A stretch of 60,000 nt of DNA from Nymphaea colorata (Eukaryota > Streptophyta > Magnoliopsida > Nymphaeales > Nymphaeaceae), in NCBI RefSeq assembly GCF_008831285.2, contig NC_045139.1, positions 19,266,354 to 19,326,353 of the forward strand. Reading direction: 5' to 3'. The notes under the pieces are model-generated. The model ran no database searches. It had not been told where the DNA came from and saw nothing but the letters and a program-made list of their open reading frames with translations. Position numbers and translations under genes: made by a program. Below, piece after piece: positions 12,844 through 26,581 of the stretch; positions within the stretch are counted from its first letter, which is position 1; each line of letters begins with the position of its first letter.

Positions 12844-14098
12844 TTGAGATATTTCAATGTTGGAAAACTATCTTTGATGCTACCCAATCAAAGATTTTGT
12901 GTTGAATATTTCATATGTAATAATCGTACATGGAAAACTAAAATCCTTCTCATTGGGGCAAAGATCATTTTCATTACCTTTGACCTTTCAACTTGTTTAT
13001 TGGGATGCTTAGGAGATCGCCCACATGATGATGAAAAGTCGATTGTTGATCATGATCATAGACATAATCAAAACGCAAGTACAACATCAAAATAGGATCA
13101 TATTAGACCTGTGATCTAGACTCTACTTGCAAACACTAAAGCCGGATGGATAGACCTCTGGTTCGGACTCTGAATTACACATATATACCGGATCAGATGA
13201 GACCCCTGGTCCAATTCAACATCTTAATTGAATCATACTCATTCTCTAATCTAAATCATAAGTCTCAAATCAAAATCCAACACCTAAGACGGATCAGATT
13301 AGACCTCTGATTCAAATCGACATTTTATATTCGAGTTCAACAGCTTATCAGGATCAGATCAGACTCTGATCCAAATTCCCAATATGACGTTGTGTATCGT
13401 TGTTATGATATTCTTTCTCATCCAATAAATGTTGGATGTATGATTGCGGTTCGGGATGTTGATTGTGGACGATGTTAGAAAAGAGATGTATACTATATGA
13501 ACAATGGATATTCAACTATTCTTTGACAATGTTTTCAAGAAGAGTGAATGAATGTTTGAATCAAAGATTGGGATATTCCAACCATGGAAAATTATATTCG
13601 ATGTTGCCCATTCCAAGATTTTGTATGAATATTTCGTACGTTATAATTGTACATGGAAATTTGAAATCTTTATCCATTGGACAAAGATCATTATCATTAC
13701 TCTTGTCCTCTCAACTTGTTTACTGGGATGTTTAGGAGATCACCCACATGATGTCGAAAAGTGGATCGTAGATCCGATCCTACACTTAAATGCAAATCCA
13801 AGTACAACACTTGAATATGATCACGTTAGACTTGATCTACACTCTTGTTGCAAAATCCAAATCGAACACAGTCCAGACTCTAAGATATGAATCAGGTTAA
13901 GCGTTTTATTCAAGTCATTGATCCCAAACCAAAACCAANNNNNNNNNNNNNNNNNNNNNNNNNNNNNNNNNNNNNNNNNNNNNNNNNNNNNNNNNNNNNN
14001 NNNNNNNNNNNNNNNNNNNNNNNNNNNNNNNNNNNNNNATCTTCAATGATTTTTGATTCCTTTGCCAAGAAGATGGATATAAATATTAGAATCATGGA
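12844..14098 (+). repeat. Array unit U6, interrupted by the assembly gap
   Basis: Apparent length 1,255 bp including 100 Ns. From about 13,070 to the gap there are many one-base deletions relative to all other units (for example 'aaacactaaag' for 'aaacacctaaag'), the pattern of unpolished contig ends rather than biology. Confidence 0.85.
13939..14038. other. 100-N assembly gap
   Basis: Exactly 100 Ns, the conventional placeholder for a gap of unknown size. It lies inside the tandem array, so the true number of units is unknown and may be larger than the 17 seen. Confidence 0.98.
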
Positions 14099-15430
14099 TT
14101 GGATATTCAATGTTGGAAAAACTATCTTTGATGCTACCCAATCAAAGATTTGTGTTGAATATTTCATATAATAATTGTACATGGAAAACTAAAATCCTTC
14201 TCATTGGGGCAAAGATCATTTTCATTACCTTTGACCTTTCAACTTGTTTATTGGGATGCTTAGGAGATCGCCCACATGATGATGAAAAGTGGATTGTTGA
14301 TCATGATCATAGACATAAATCAAAACGCAAGTACAACATCAAATAGGATCATATTAGACCTGTGATCTAGACTCTACTTGCAAACACCTAAAGCCGGACG
14401 GATCAGACCTCTGGTTCGGACTCTGAATTACAACATCTATACCGGATCAGATGAGACCCCTGGTCCAAATTCAACATCTTAATTAAATCATACTCATTCT
14501 CTAATCCAAATCATAAGTCCCAAATCAAAATCCAACACCTAAGACGGATCAGATTAGACCTCTGATCCAAATTCCCAATATGACGTTGTGTATCGTTGGT
14601 ATGATATTCTTTCTCATCCAATAAATGTTGGAGTATGATTGGCGGTTCGGGATGTTGATTGTGGGCGATGTTAGAAAAAGAGATGTATACTATATGAACA
14701 ATGGATGATATTCAACTAGTCTTTGGACAATGTTTTCAAGAAGAGTGATATGAATGTTTGAATCAAAGATTGGGATATTCCAACCATGGAAAATTATCTT
14801 TGATGTCGCCCATTCCAAGATTTGTATTGAATATTTCATACGTTATAATTGTACATGGAAATTTGAAATCTTTATCCATTGGACAAAGATCATTATCATT
14901 ACTCTTGTCCTTCAACTTGTTTATTGGGATGTTTAGGAGATCACCACATGATGTCGAAAAGTGGATCGTAGATCCCGATCCTACACTTAAATGCAAATCC
15001 AAGTACAACACTTGAATATGATCACGTTAGACTTGTGATCTACACTCTTGTTGCAAAATCCAAATCGAACACAGTCCAGACTCAAGATATGAATCAGGTT
15101 AAGCGTTTTATTCAAGTCATTGGTCCCAAACCAAAACCCAACAAGCCGAATCGATCAGACTTTTGATTCAAACCGAGATTTTAAATCCGAGTGCAACACC
15201 TTGTCCGGGTCAGGTCAGACCTCTGATCCTAATTCCCATATGGCATCTTGTATCATTTGTATTGTATTCTTTCTCATCGAGTAAATGTTGGACGTATGAT
15301 TGACGATTCGAGAAGTTGATTGTGGACTATTTTTGAAAAAGTGATGTATACTTTATGAACAGTTTGTGATCTTCAATGATTTTTTGGATTCCTTTGCCAA
15401 GAAGATGGATATAAATATTAGAATCATGGA
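14099..15430 (+). repeat. Array unit U7, short variant (1,332 bp)
   Basis: Carries the 60-bp sub-repeat deletion (about 14,560) plus several one-base deletions close to the assembly gap. Confidence 0.9.
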
Positions 15431-16835
15431 TTGGGATATTTCAATGTTGGAAAACTATCTTTGATGCTACCCAATCAAAGATTTTGTGTTGAATATTTCA
15501 TATGTAATAATTGTACATGGAAAACTAAAATCCTTCTCATTGGGGCAAAGATCATTTTCATTACCTTTGACCTTTCAACTTGTTTATTGAGATGCTTAGG
15601 AGATCGCCCACATAATGATGAAAAGTGGATTGTTGATCATGATCATAGACATAAATCAAAACGCAAGTACAACATCAAAATAGGATCATATTGGACCTGT
15701 GATCTAGACTTCTACTTGCAACACCTAAAGTCGGAGGATCAGACCTCTGGTTCGGACTCTGAATTACAACATCTATACCGGATAAGATGAGGCCCCTGGT
15801 CCAAATTCAACATCTTAATTAAATCATACTCATTCTCTAATCCAAATCATAAGTTCCAAATCAAAATCCAACACCTAAGACGGATCAGATTAGACCTCTG
15901 ATTCAAATCGACATTTTATATCCGAGTTCAACAGCTTATCAGGATCAGATCAGACCTCTGATCCAAAATTTCCAATATGAACGTTGTGTATCGTTAGTAT
16001 GATATTCTTTCTCATCCAATAAATGTTGGATGTATGATTGGCGGTTAGGGATGTTGATTGTGGGCGATGTTAGAAATAGAGATGTATACTATATGACAAT
16101 GGATGATATTCAACTAGTCTTTGGACAATGTTTTCAAGAAGAGTGATATGAATGTTTGAATCAAAGATTGGGATATTCCAACCATGGAATATTTCATTCG
16201 ATGTCGCCCATTCCAAGATTTTGTATTGAATATTTCATACGTTATAATTGTACATGGAAATTTGAAATCTTTATGCCATTGGACAAAGATCATTATCATT
16301 ACTCTTGTCCTTTCAACTTGTTTATTGGGATGTTTAGGAGACCACCCACATGATGTTGAAAAGTGGATCGTAGATCCCGATCCTACACTTAAATGCAAAT
16401 CCAAGTACAACACTTGAATATGATCACGTTAGACTTGTGATCTACACTCTTGTTGCAAAATCCAAATCGAACACAATCCTAACTCAAGATATGAATCAGG
16501 TTAAGCGTTTATTCAAGTCATTGATCCCAAACCAAAACCCAACACTCAAGCCGAATCGGATTAGACTTTTGATTCAAACCGAGATTTTAAATCCGAGTGC
16601 AACACCTTGTCCGGGTCAGGTCAGACCTCTGATCCTAATTCTCATATGGCATCTTGTATCATTTGTATTGTATTCTTTCTCATCGAGTAAATGTTGGACG
16701 TATGATGGACGATTCGAGAAGTTGATTGTGGACTATTTTTGAAAAAGTGCTGTATACTTTATGAACAGTTTGTGATCTTCAATGATTTTTGGATTCATTT
16801 GCCAAGAAGATGGATATAAATATTATAATCATGGA
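15431..16835 (+). repeat. Array unit U8 (1,405 bp)
   Basis: Full-length. Shares 'attgagatgcttagg', 'cacataatgatg', 'gataagatgaggcccc' and the altered B-half start 'catggaatatt' with U13, 6,969 bp away. Confidence 0.9.
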
Positions 16836-18180
16836 TTGGGATATTTCAATGTTGGAAAACTATCTTTGATGCTACCCAATCAAAGATTTTGTGTTGAATA
16901 TTTCATATGTAATAATTGTACATGGAAAACTAAAATCCTTCTCATTGGGGCAAAGATCATTTTCATTACCTTTGACCTTTCAACTGTTTATTGGGATGCT
17001 TAGGAGATCGCCCACATGATGATGAAAAGTGGATTGTTGATCATGATCATAGACGTAAATCAAAACGCAAGTACAACATCAAAATAGGATCATATTAGAC
17101 CTGTGATCTAGACTCTACTTGCAAACACCTAAAGCCGGACGGATCAGACCTCTGGTTCGGACTCTGAATTACAACATCTATACCGGATCAGATGAGATCC
17201 CTGGTCCAAATTCAACATCTTAATTAAATCATACTCATTCTCTAATCCAAATCATAAGTCCCAAATCAAAATCCAACACCTAAGATGGATCAGATTAGAC
17301 CTCTGATCCAAATTCCCAATATGACGTTGTGTATCGTTGGTATGATATTTTTTCTCATCCAATAAACGTTGGATGTATGATTGGTGGTTCGGGATGTTGA
17401 TTGTGGGCGATGTTAGAAAAAGAGATGTATACTATATGAACAATGGATGATATTCAACTAGTCTTTGGACAATGTTTTCAAGAAGAGTGATCTGAATGTT
17501 TGAATCAAAGATTGAGATATTCCAACCATGGAAAATTATCTTTGATGTCTCCCATTCCAAGATTTTGTATTGAATATTTCATACGTTATAATTGTACATG
17601 GAAATTTGAAATCTTTATCCATTGGACAAAGATCATTATCATTACTCTTGTCCTCTCAACATGATTATTGGGATGTTTAGGAGATCAAACCCATGATGTC
17701 GAAAAGTGGATCGTAGATCTCGATCCTATACTTAAATGCAAATCCAAGTACAACACTTGAATATGATCACGTTAGACTTGTGATCTACACTCTTGTTGCA
17801 AAATCCAAATCGAACACAGTCCAGACTCAAGATATGAATCAGGTTAAGCGTTTTATTCAAGTCATTGGTCCCAAACCAAAACCCAACACTCAAGCCGAAT
17901 CGGATTAGACTTTTGATTCAAACCGAGATTTTAAATCCGAGTGCAACACCTTGTCCGGGTCAGGTCAGACCTCTGATCCTAATTCCCATATGGCATCTTG
18001 TATCATTTGTATTGTATTCTTTCTCATCGAGTAAATGTTGGACGTATGATTGACGATTCGAGAAGTTGATTGTGGACTATTTTTGAAAAAGTGATGTATA
18101 CTTTATGAACAGTTTGTGATCTTCAATGATTTTTTGGATTCCTTTGCCAAGAAGATGGATATAAATATTAGAATCATGGA
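16836..18180 (+). repeat. Array unit U9, short variant (1,345 bp)
   Basis: Carries the 60-bp deletion (about 17,303). Shares 'gatgagatccctgg' and 'aataaacgttgg' with U14, 6,968 bp away, so U8-U9 and U13-U14 are sister blocks. Confidence 0.9.
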
Positions 18181-19585
18181 TTGGGATATTTCAATGTTGG
18201 AAACTATCTTTGATGCTACCCAATCAAAGATTTTGTGTTGAATATTTCATATGTAATAATTGTACATGGAAAACTGAAATCCTTCTCATTGGGGCAAAGA
18301 TCATTTTCATTACCTTTGACCTTTCAACTTGTTTATTGGGATGCTTAGGAGATTGCCCACATGATGATGAAAAGTGGATTGTTGATCATGATCATAGACA
18401 TAAATCAAAACGCAAGTACAACATCAAATAGGATCATGTTAGACCTGTGATCTAGACTTCTACTTGCAAACACCTAAAGCCGGACGGATCAGACCTCTGG
18501 TTCGGACTCTGAATTACAACATCTATACCGGATCAGATGAGACCCCTGGTCCAAATTCAACATCTTAATTAAATCATACTCATTTTCTAATCCAAATCAT
18601 AAGTCCCAAATCAAAATCCAACACCTAAGACGGATCAGATTAGAACTCTGATTCAAATCGACATTTTATATCCGAGTTCAACAGCCTATCAGGATCAGAT
18701 CAGACCTCTGATCCAAATTCCCAATATGACGTTGTGTATCGTTGGTATGATATTCTTTCTCATCCAATAAATGTTGGATGTATGATTGGCGGTTCGGGAT
18801 GTTGATTGTGGACGATGTTAAAAACAGAGATGTATACTATATGAACAATGGATGATATTCAACTATTCTTTGGACAATGTTTTCAAGAAGAGTGATATGA
18901 ATGTTTGAATCAAAGATTGGGATATTCCAACCATGGAAAATTATATTCGATGTCGCCCATTCCAAGATTTTGTATTGAATATTTCGTACGTTATAATTGT
19001 ACATGGAAATTTGAAATCTTTATCCATTGGACAAAGATCATTATCATTACTCTTGTCCTCTCAACTTGTTTACTGGGATGTTTAGGAGATCACCCACATG
19101 ATGTCGAAAAGTGGATCGTAGATCCCGATCCTACACTTAAATGCAAATCCAAGTACAACACTTGAATATGATCACGTTAGACTTGTGATCTACACTCTTG
19201 TTGCGAAATCCAAATCGAACACAGTCCAGACTCAAGATATGAATCAGGTTAAGCGTTTTATTCAAGTCATTGATCCCAAACCAAAACCCAACACTCAAGC
19301 CGAATCGGATTAGACTTTTGATTCAAACCGAGATTTTAAATCCGAGTGCAACACCTAGTCCGGGTCAGGTCAGACCTCTGATCCTAATTCCCATATGGCA
19401 TCTTGTATCATTTGTATTGTATTCTTTCTCATCGAGTAAATGTTGGACGTATGATTGACGATTCGAGAAGTTGATTGTGGACTATTTTTGAAAAAGTGAT
19501 GTATACTTTATGAACAGTTTGTGATCTTCAATGATTTTTTGGATTCCTTTGCCAAGAAGATGGATATAAATATTAGAATCATGGA
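18181..19585 (+). repeat. Array unit U10 (1,405 bp)
   Basis: Full-length. First of three near-identical units, with 'aattatattcgatg' in the B half and 'gacgatgttaaaaacag' before it. Confidence 0.9.
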
Positions 19586-20992
19586 TTGGGATATTTCAAT
19601 GTTGGAAAACTATCTTTGATGCTACCCAATCAAAGATTTTGTGTTGAATATTTCATATGTAATAATTGTACATGGAAAACTAAAATCCTTCTCATTGGGG
19701 CAAAGATCATTTTCATTACCTTTGACCTTTCAACTTGTTTATTGGGATGCTTAGGAGATTGCCCACATGATGATGAAAAGTGGATTGTTGATCATGATCA
19801 TAGACATAAATCAAAACGCAAGTACAACATCAAAATAGGATCATATTAGACCTGTGATCTAGACTTCTACTTGCAAACACCTAAAACCGGACGGATCAGA
19901 CCTCTGGTTCGGACTCTGAATTACAACATCAATACCGGATCAGATGAGACCCCTGGTCCAAATTCAACATCTTAATTAAATCATACTCATTTTCTAATCC
20001 AAATCATAAGTCCCAAATCAAAATCCAACACCTAAGACGGATCAGATTAGAACTCTGATTCAAATCGACATTTTATATCCGAGTTCAACAGCCTATCAGG
20101 ATCAGATCAGACCTCTTATCCAAATTCCCAATATGACGTTGTGTATCGTTGGTATGATATTCTTTCTCATCCAATAAATGTTGGATGTATGATTGGCGGT
20201 TCGGGATGTTGATTGTGGACGATGTTAAAAACAGAGATGTATACTATATGAACAATGGATGATATTCAACTATTCTTTGGACAATGTTTTCAAGAAGAGT
20301 GATATGAATGTTTGAATCAAAGATTGGGATATTCCAACCATGGAAAATTATATTCGATGTCGCCCATTCCAAGATTTTGTATTGAATATTTCGTACGTTA
20401 TAATTGTACATGGAAATTTGAAATCTTTATCCATTGGACAAAGATCATTATCATTACTCTTGTCCTCTCAACTTGTTTACTGGGATGTTTAGGAGATCAC
20501 CCACATGATGTCGAAAAGTGGATCGTACATCCCGATCCTACACTTAAATGCAAATCCAAGTACAACACTTGAATATGATCACGTTAGACTTGTGATCTAC
20601 ACTCTTGTTGCGAAATCCAAATCGAACACAGTCCAGACTCAAGATATGAATCAGGTTAAGCGTTTTATTCAAGTCATTGATCCCAAACCAAAACCCAACA
20701 CTCAAGCCGAATCGGATTAGACTTCTGATTCAAACCGAGATTTTAAATCCGAGTGCAACACGTAGTCCGGGTCAGGTCAGACCTCTGATCCTAATTCCCA
20801 TATGGCATCTTGTATCATTTGTATTGTATTCTTTCTCATCGAGTAAATGTTGGACGTATGATTGACGATTCGAGAAGTTGATTGTGGACTATTTTTGAAA
20901 AAGTGATGTATACTTTATGAACAGTTTGTGATCTTCAATGATTTTTTGGATTCCTTTGCCAAGAAGATGGATATAAATATTAGAATCATGGA
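19586..20992 (+). repeat. Array unit U11 (1,407 bp)
   Basis: Full-length, second of the near-identical trio. Shares 'acatcaataccgg' and 'gacctcttatcc' with U12, and 'ggagattgccc' with U10. Confidence 0.9.
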
Positions 20993-22399
20993 TTGTGATA
21001 TTTCAATGTTGGAAAACTATCTTTGATGCTACCCAATCAAAGATTTTGTGTTGAATATTTCATATGTAATAATTGTACATGGAAAACTAAAATCCTTCTC
21101 ATTGGGGCAAAGATCATTTTCATTACCTTTGACCTTTCAACTTGTTTATTGGGATGCTTAGGAGATCGCCCACATAATGATGAAAAGTGGATTGTTGATC
21201 ATGATCATAGACATAAATCAAAACGCAAGTACAACATCAAAATAGGATCATATTAGACCTGTGATCTAGACTTCTACTTGCAAACACCTAAAACCGGACG
21301 GATCAGACCTCTGGTTCGGACTCTGAATTACAACATCAATACCGGATCAGATGAGACCCCTGGTCCAAATTCAACATCTTAATTAAATCATACTCATTTT
21401 CTAATCCAAATCATAAGTCCCAAATCAAAATCCAACACCTAAGACGGATCAGATTAGAACTCTGATTCAAATCGACATTTTATATCCGAGTTCAACAGCC
21501 TATCAGGATCAGATCAGACCTCTTATCCAAATTCCCAATATGACGTTGTGTATCGTTGGTATGATATTCTTTCTCATCCAATAAATGTTGGATGTATGAT
21601 TGGCGGTTCGGGATGTTGATTGTGGACGATGTTAAAAACAGAGATGTATACTATATGAACAATGGATGATATTCAACTATTCTTTGGACAATGTTTTCAA
21701 GAAGAGTGATATGAATGTTTGAATCAAAGATTGGGATATTCCAACCATGGAAAATTATATTCGATGTCGCCCATTCCAAGATTTTGTATTGAATATTTCG
21801 TACGTTATAATTGTACATGGAAATTTGAAATCTTTATCCATTGGACAAAGATCATTATCATTACTCTTGTCCTTTCAACTTGTTTATTGGGATGTTTAGG
21901 AGATCACCCACATGATGTCGAAAAGTGGATCGTAGATCCCGATCCTACACTTAAATGCAAATCCAAGTACAACACTTGAATATGATCACGTTAGACTTGT
22001 GATCTACACTCTTGTTGCGAAATCCAAATCGAACACAGTCCTGACTCAAGATATGAATCAGGTTAAGCGTTTTATTCAAGTCATTGGTCCCAAACCATAA
22101 CCCAACACTCAAGCCGAATCGTATCAGACTTTTGATTCAAACCGAGATTTTAAATCCGAGTGCAACACCTTGTCCGGGTCAGGTCAGACCTCTGATCCTA
22201 ATTCCCATATGGCATCTTGTATCATTTGTATTGTATTCTTTCTCATCGAGTAATCGTTGGACGTATGATTGACGATTCGAGAAGTTGATTGTGGACTATT
22301 TTTGAAAAAGTGATGTATACTTTATGAACAGTTTGTGATCTTCAATGATTTTTTGGATTCCTTTGCCAAGAAGATGGATATAAATATTAGAATCATGGA
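20993..22399 (+). repeat. Array unit U12 (1,407 bp)
   Basis: Full-length, third of the trio. Its tail ('ggtcccaaaccataaccc', 'gagtaatcgttgg') switches to the type found in U13, so a unit exchange point probably lies within it. Confidence 0.9.
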
Positions 22400-23803
22400 T
22401 TGGGATATTTCAATGTTGGAAAACTATCTTTGATGCTACCCAATCAAAGATTTTGTGTTGAATATTTCATATATAATAATTGTACATGGAAAACTAAAAT
22501 CCTTCTCATTGGGGCAAAGATCATTTTCATTACCTTTGACCTTTCAACTTGTTTATTGAGATGCTTAGGAGATCGCCCACATAATGATGAAAAGTGGATT
22601 GTTGATCATGATCATAGACATAAATCAAAACGCAAGTACAACATCAAAATAGGATCATATTAGACCTGTGATCTAGACTTCTACTTGCAAACACCTAAAG
22701 CCGGACGGATCAGACCTCTGGTTCGGACTCTGAATTACAACATCTATACCGGATAAGATGAGGCCCCTGGTCCAAATTCAACATCTTAATTAAATCATAC
22801 TCATTCTCTAATCCAAATCATAAGTCCCAAATCAAAATCCAACACCTAAGACGGATCAGATTAGTCCTCTGATTCAAATCGACATTTTATATCCGAGTTC
22901 AACAGCTTATCAGGATCAGATCAGACCTCTGATCCAAATTTCCAATATGACGTTGTGTATCGTTGGTATGATATTCTTTCTCATCTAATAAATGTTGGAT
23001 GTATGATTGGCGGTTAGGGATGTTGATTGTGGGCGATGTTAGAAAAAGAGATGTATACTATATGAACAATGGATGATATTCAACTAGTCTTTGGACAATG
23101 TTTTCAAGAAGAGTGATATGAATGTTTGAATCAAAGATTGGGATATTCCAACCATGGAATATTATCTTCGATGTCGCCCATTCCAAGATTTTGTATTGAA
23201 TATTTCATACGTTATAATTGTACATGGAAATTTGAAATCTTTATCCATTGGACAAAGATCATTATCATTACTCTTGTCCTTTCAACTTGTTTATTGGGAT
23301 GTTTAGGAGATCACCCACATGATGTCGGAAAGTGGATCGTAGATCCCGATCCTACACTTAAATGCAAATCCAAGTACAACAAAATATGATCACGTTAGAC
23401 TTGTGATCTACACTCTTGTTGCGAAATCCAAATCGAACACAGTCCAGACTCAAGATATGAATCAGGTTAAGCGTTTTATTCAAGTCATTGGTCCCAAACC
23501 AAAACCCAACACTCAAGCCGAATCGTATCAGACTTTTGATTCAAACCGAGATTTTAAATCCGAGTGCAACACCTTGTCCGGGTCAGGTCAGACCTCTGAT
23601 CCTAATTCCCATATGGCATCTTGTATCATTTGTATTGTATTCTTTCTCATCGAGTAATCGTTGGACGTATGATTGACGATTCGAGAAGTTGATTGTGGAC
23701 TATTTTTGAAAAAGTGATGTATACTTTATGAACAGTTTGTGATCTTCAATGATTTTCTGGATTCCTTTGCCAAGAAGATGGATATAAATATTATAATCAT
23801 GTT
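22400..23803 (+). repeat. Array unit U13 (1,404 bp)
   Basis: Full-length, sister of U8. The B-half frame lacks its usual 'cacttga' end, having 'acaaaatatga'. Confidence 0.9.
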
Positions 23804-25149
23804 TTGGGATATTTCAATGTTGGAAAACTATCTTTGATGCTAGCCAATCAAAGATTTTGTGTTGAATATTTCATATGTAATAATTGTACATGGAAAACTA
23901 AAATCCTTCTCATTGGGGCAAAGATCATTTTCATTACCTTTGACCTTTCAACTTGTTTATTGAGATGCTTAGGAGATCGCCCACATGATGATGAAAAGTG
24001 GATTGTTGATCATGATCATAGACATAAATCAAAACGCAAGTACAACATCAAAATAGGATCATATTAGACCTGTGATCTGGACTCTACTTGCAAACACCTA
24101 AAGTCGGACCGATCAGACCTCTGGTTCGGACTCTGAATTACAACATCTATATCGGCTCAGATGAGATCCCTGGTCCAAATTCAACATCTTAATTAAATCA
24201 TACTCATTCTCTAATCCAAATCATAAGTCCCAAATCAAAATCCAACACCTAAGACGGATCAGATTAGACCTCTGATCCAAATTCCCAATATGACGTTGTG
24301 TATCGTTGGTATGATATTCTTTCTCTTCCAATAAACGTTGGATGTATGATTGGCGGTTCGGGATATTGATTGTGGGCGATGTTAGAAAAAGAGATGTATA
24401 CTATATGAACAATGGATGATATTCAACTAGTCTTTGGACAATGTTTTGAAGAAGAGTGATATGAATGTTTGAATCAAAGATTGGGATATTCCAACCATGG
24501 AAAATTATCTTTGATGTCGCCCATTCCAAGATTTTGTATTGAATATTTCGTACGTTATAATTGTACATGGAAATTTGAAATCTTTATCCATTGGACAAAG
24601 ATCATTATCATTACTCTTGTCCTCTCAACTTGTTTACTGGGATGTTTAGGAGATCACCCACATGATGTCGAAAAGTGGATCGTAGATCCCGATCCTACAC
24701 TTAAATGCAAATCCAAGTACAACACTTGAATATGATCACGTTAGACTTGTGATCTACACTCTTGTTGCGAAATCCAAATCGAACACAGTCCAGACTCAAG
24801 ATATGAATCAGGTTAAGCGTTTTATTCAAGTCATTGATCCCAAACCAAAACCCAACACTCAAGCCGAATCGGATTAGACTTTTGATTCAAACCGAGATTT
24901 TAAATCCGAGTGCAACACCTAGTCCGGGTCAGGTCAGACCTCTGATCCTAATTCCCATATGGCATCTTGTATCATTTGTATTGTATTCTTTCTCATCGAG
25001 TAAATGTTGGACGTATGATTGACGATTCGAGAAGTTGATTGTGGACTATTTTTGAAAAAGTGATGTATACTTTATGAACAGTTTGTGATCTTCAATGATT
25101 TTTTGGATTCCTTTGCCAAGAAGATGGATATAAATATTAGAATCATGGA
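23804..25149 (+). repeat. Array unit U14, short variant (1,346 bp)
   Basis: Carries the 60-bp deletion (about 24,267). Sister of U9 by shared variants. Confidence 0.9.
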
Positions 25150-26581
25150 TTGGGATATTTCAATGTTGGAAAACTATCTTTGATGCTACCCAATCAAAGA
25201 TTTTGTGTTGAATATTTCATATGTAATAATTGTACATGGAAAACTAAAATCCTTCTCATTGGGGGCAAAGATCATTTTCATTACCTTTGACCTTTTCAAC
25301 TTGTTTATTGGGATGCTTAGGAGATCGCCCACATGATGATGAAAAGTGGATTGTTGATCATGATCATAGACATAAATCAAAACGCAAGTACAACATCAAA
25401 ATAGGATCATATTAGACCTGTGATCTAGACTGTACTTGCAAACACCTAAAGCCGGATGGATCAGACCTCTGGTTCGGACTCTGAATTACAACATCTATAT
25501 CGGATCAAATGAGACCCCTGGTCCAAATTCAACATCTTAATTAAATCATACTCATTCTCTAATGCAAATCATATGTCCCAAATCAAAATCCAACACCTAA
25601 GACGGATCAGATTAGACCTCTGATTCAAATCGACATTTTATATCCGAGTTCAACAGCTTATCAGGATCAGATCAGACCTCTGATCCAAATTCCCAATATG
25701 ACGTTGTGTATTGTTGGTATGATATTCTTTCTCATCCAATAAATGTTGGATGTATGATTGGCGGTTCGGGATGTTGATTGTGGACGATGTTAGAAACAGA
25801 GATGTATACTATATGAACAATGGATGATATTCAACTATTCTTTGGACAATGTTTTCAAGAAGAGTGATATGAATGTTTCAATCAAAGATTGGGATATTCC
25901 AACCATGGAAAATTATCTTCGATGTCGCCCATTGCAAGATTTTCTATTGAATATTTCGTACGTTATAATTGTACATGGAAATTTGAATCTTTATCCATTG
26001 GACAAAGATCATTATCATTACTCTTGTCCTTTCAACTTGTTTATTGGGATGTTTAGGAGATCACCCACATGATGTCGAAAAGTGGATCATAGATCCCGAT
26101 CCTACACTTAAATGCAAATCCAATTACAACACTTGAATATGATCACGTTAGACTTGTGATCCACACTCTTGTTGCAAAATCCAAATCCAACACATAAAGG
26201 CGGATAGCTACGACCTTTGGTCCGGAATCATGATATGAATCAGGTTAAACGTCTTATTCAAGTCATTGATCCCAAACCAAAACCCAACACTCAAGCCGAA
26301 TCGGATTAGACTTCTGGTTCAAACCGAGATTTTAAATCCGAGTGCAACACCTTGTTCGGGTCGGGTCAGACCTCTGATGCTAATTCCCATATGGCATCTT
26401 GTATCATTTGTATTGTATTCTTTCTCATCAAGTAAATGTTGGACGTATGATTGACGATTTGAGAAGTTAATTGTGGACTATTTTTGAAAAATTGATGTAT
26501 ACTTTATGAACAGTTTGTGATCTTCAATGATTTTTTGGATTCCTTTGCCAAGAAGATGGATATAAATATTAGAATCATGGA
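25150..26581 (+). repeat. Array unit U15, long edge variant (1,432 bp)
   Basis: Retains the 27-bp block ('acataaaggcggatagct...', about 26,190) also found at the left edge and missing from the interior. Several private substitutions. Confidence 0.9.
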
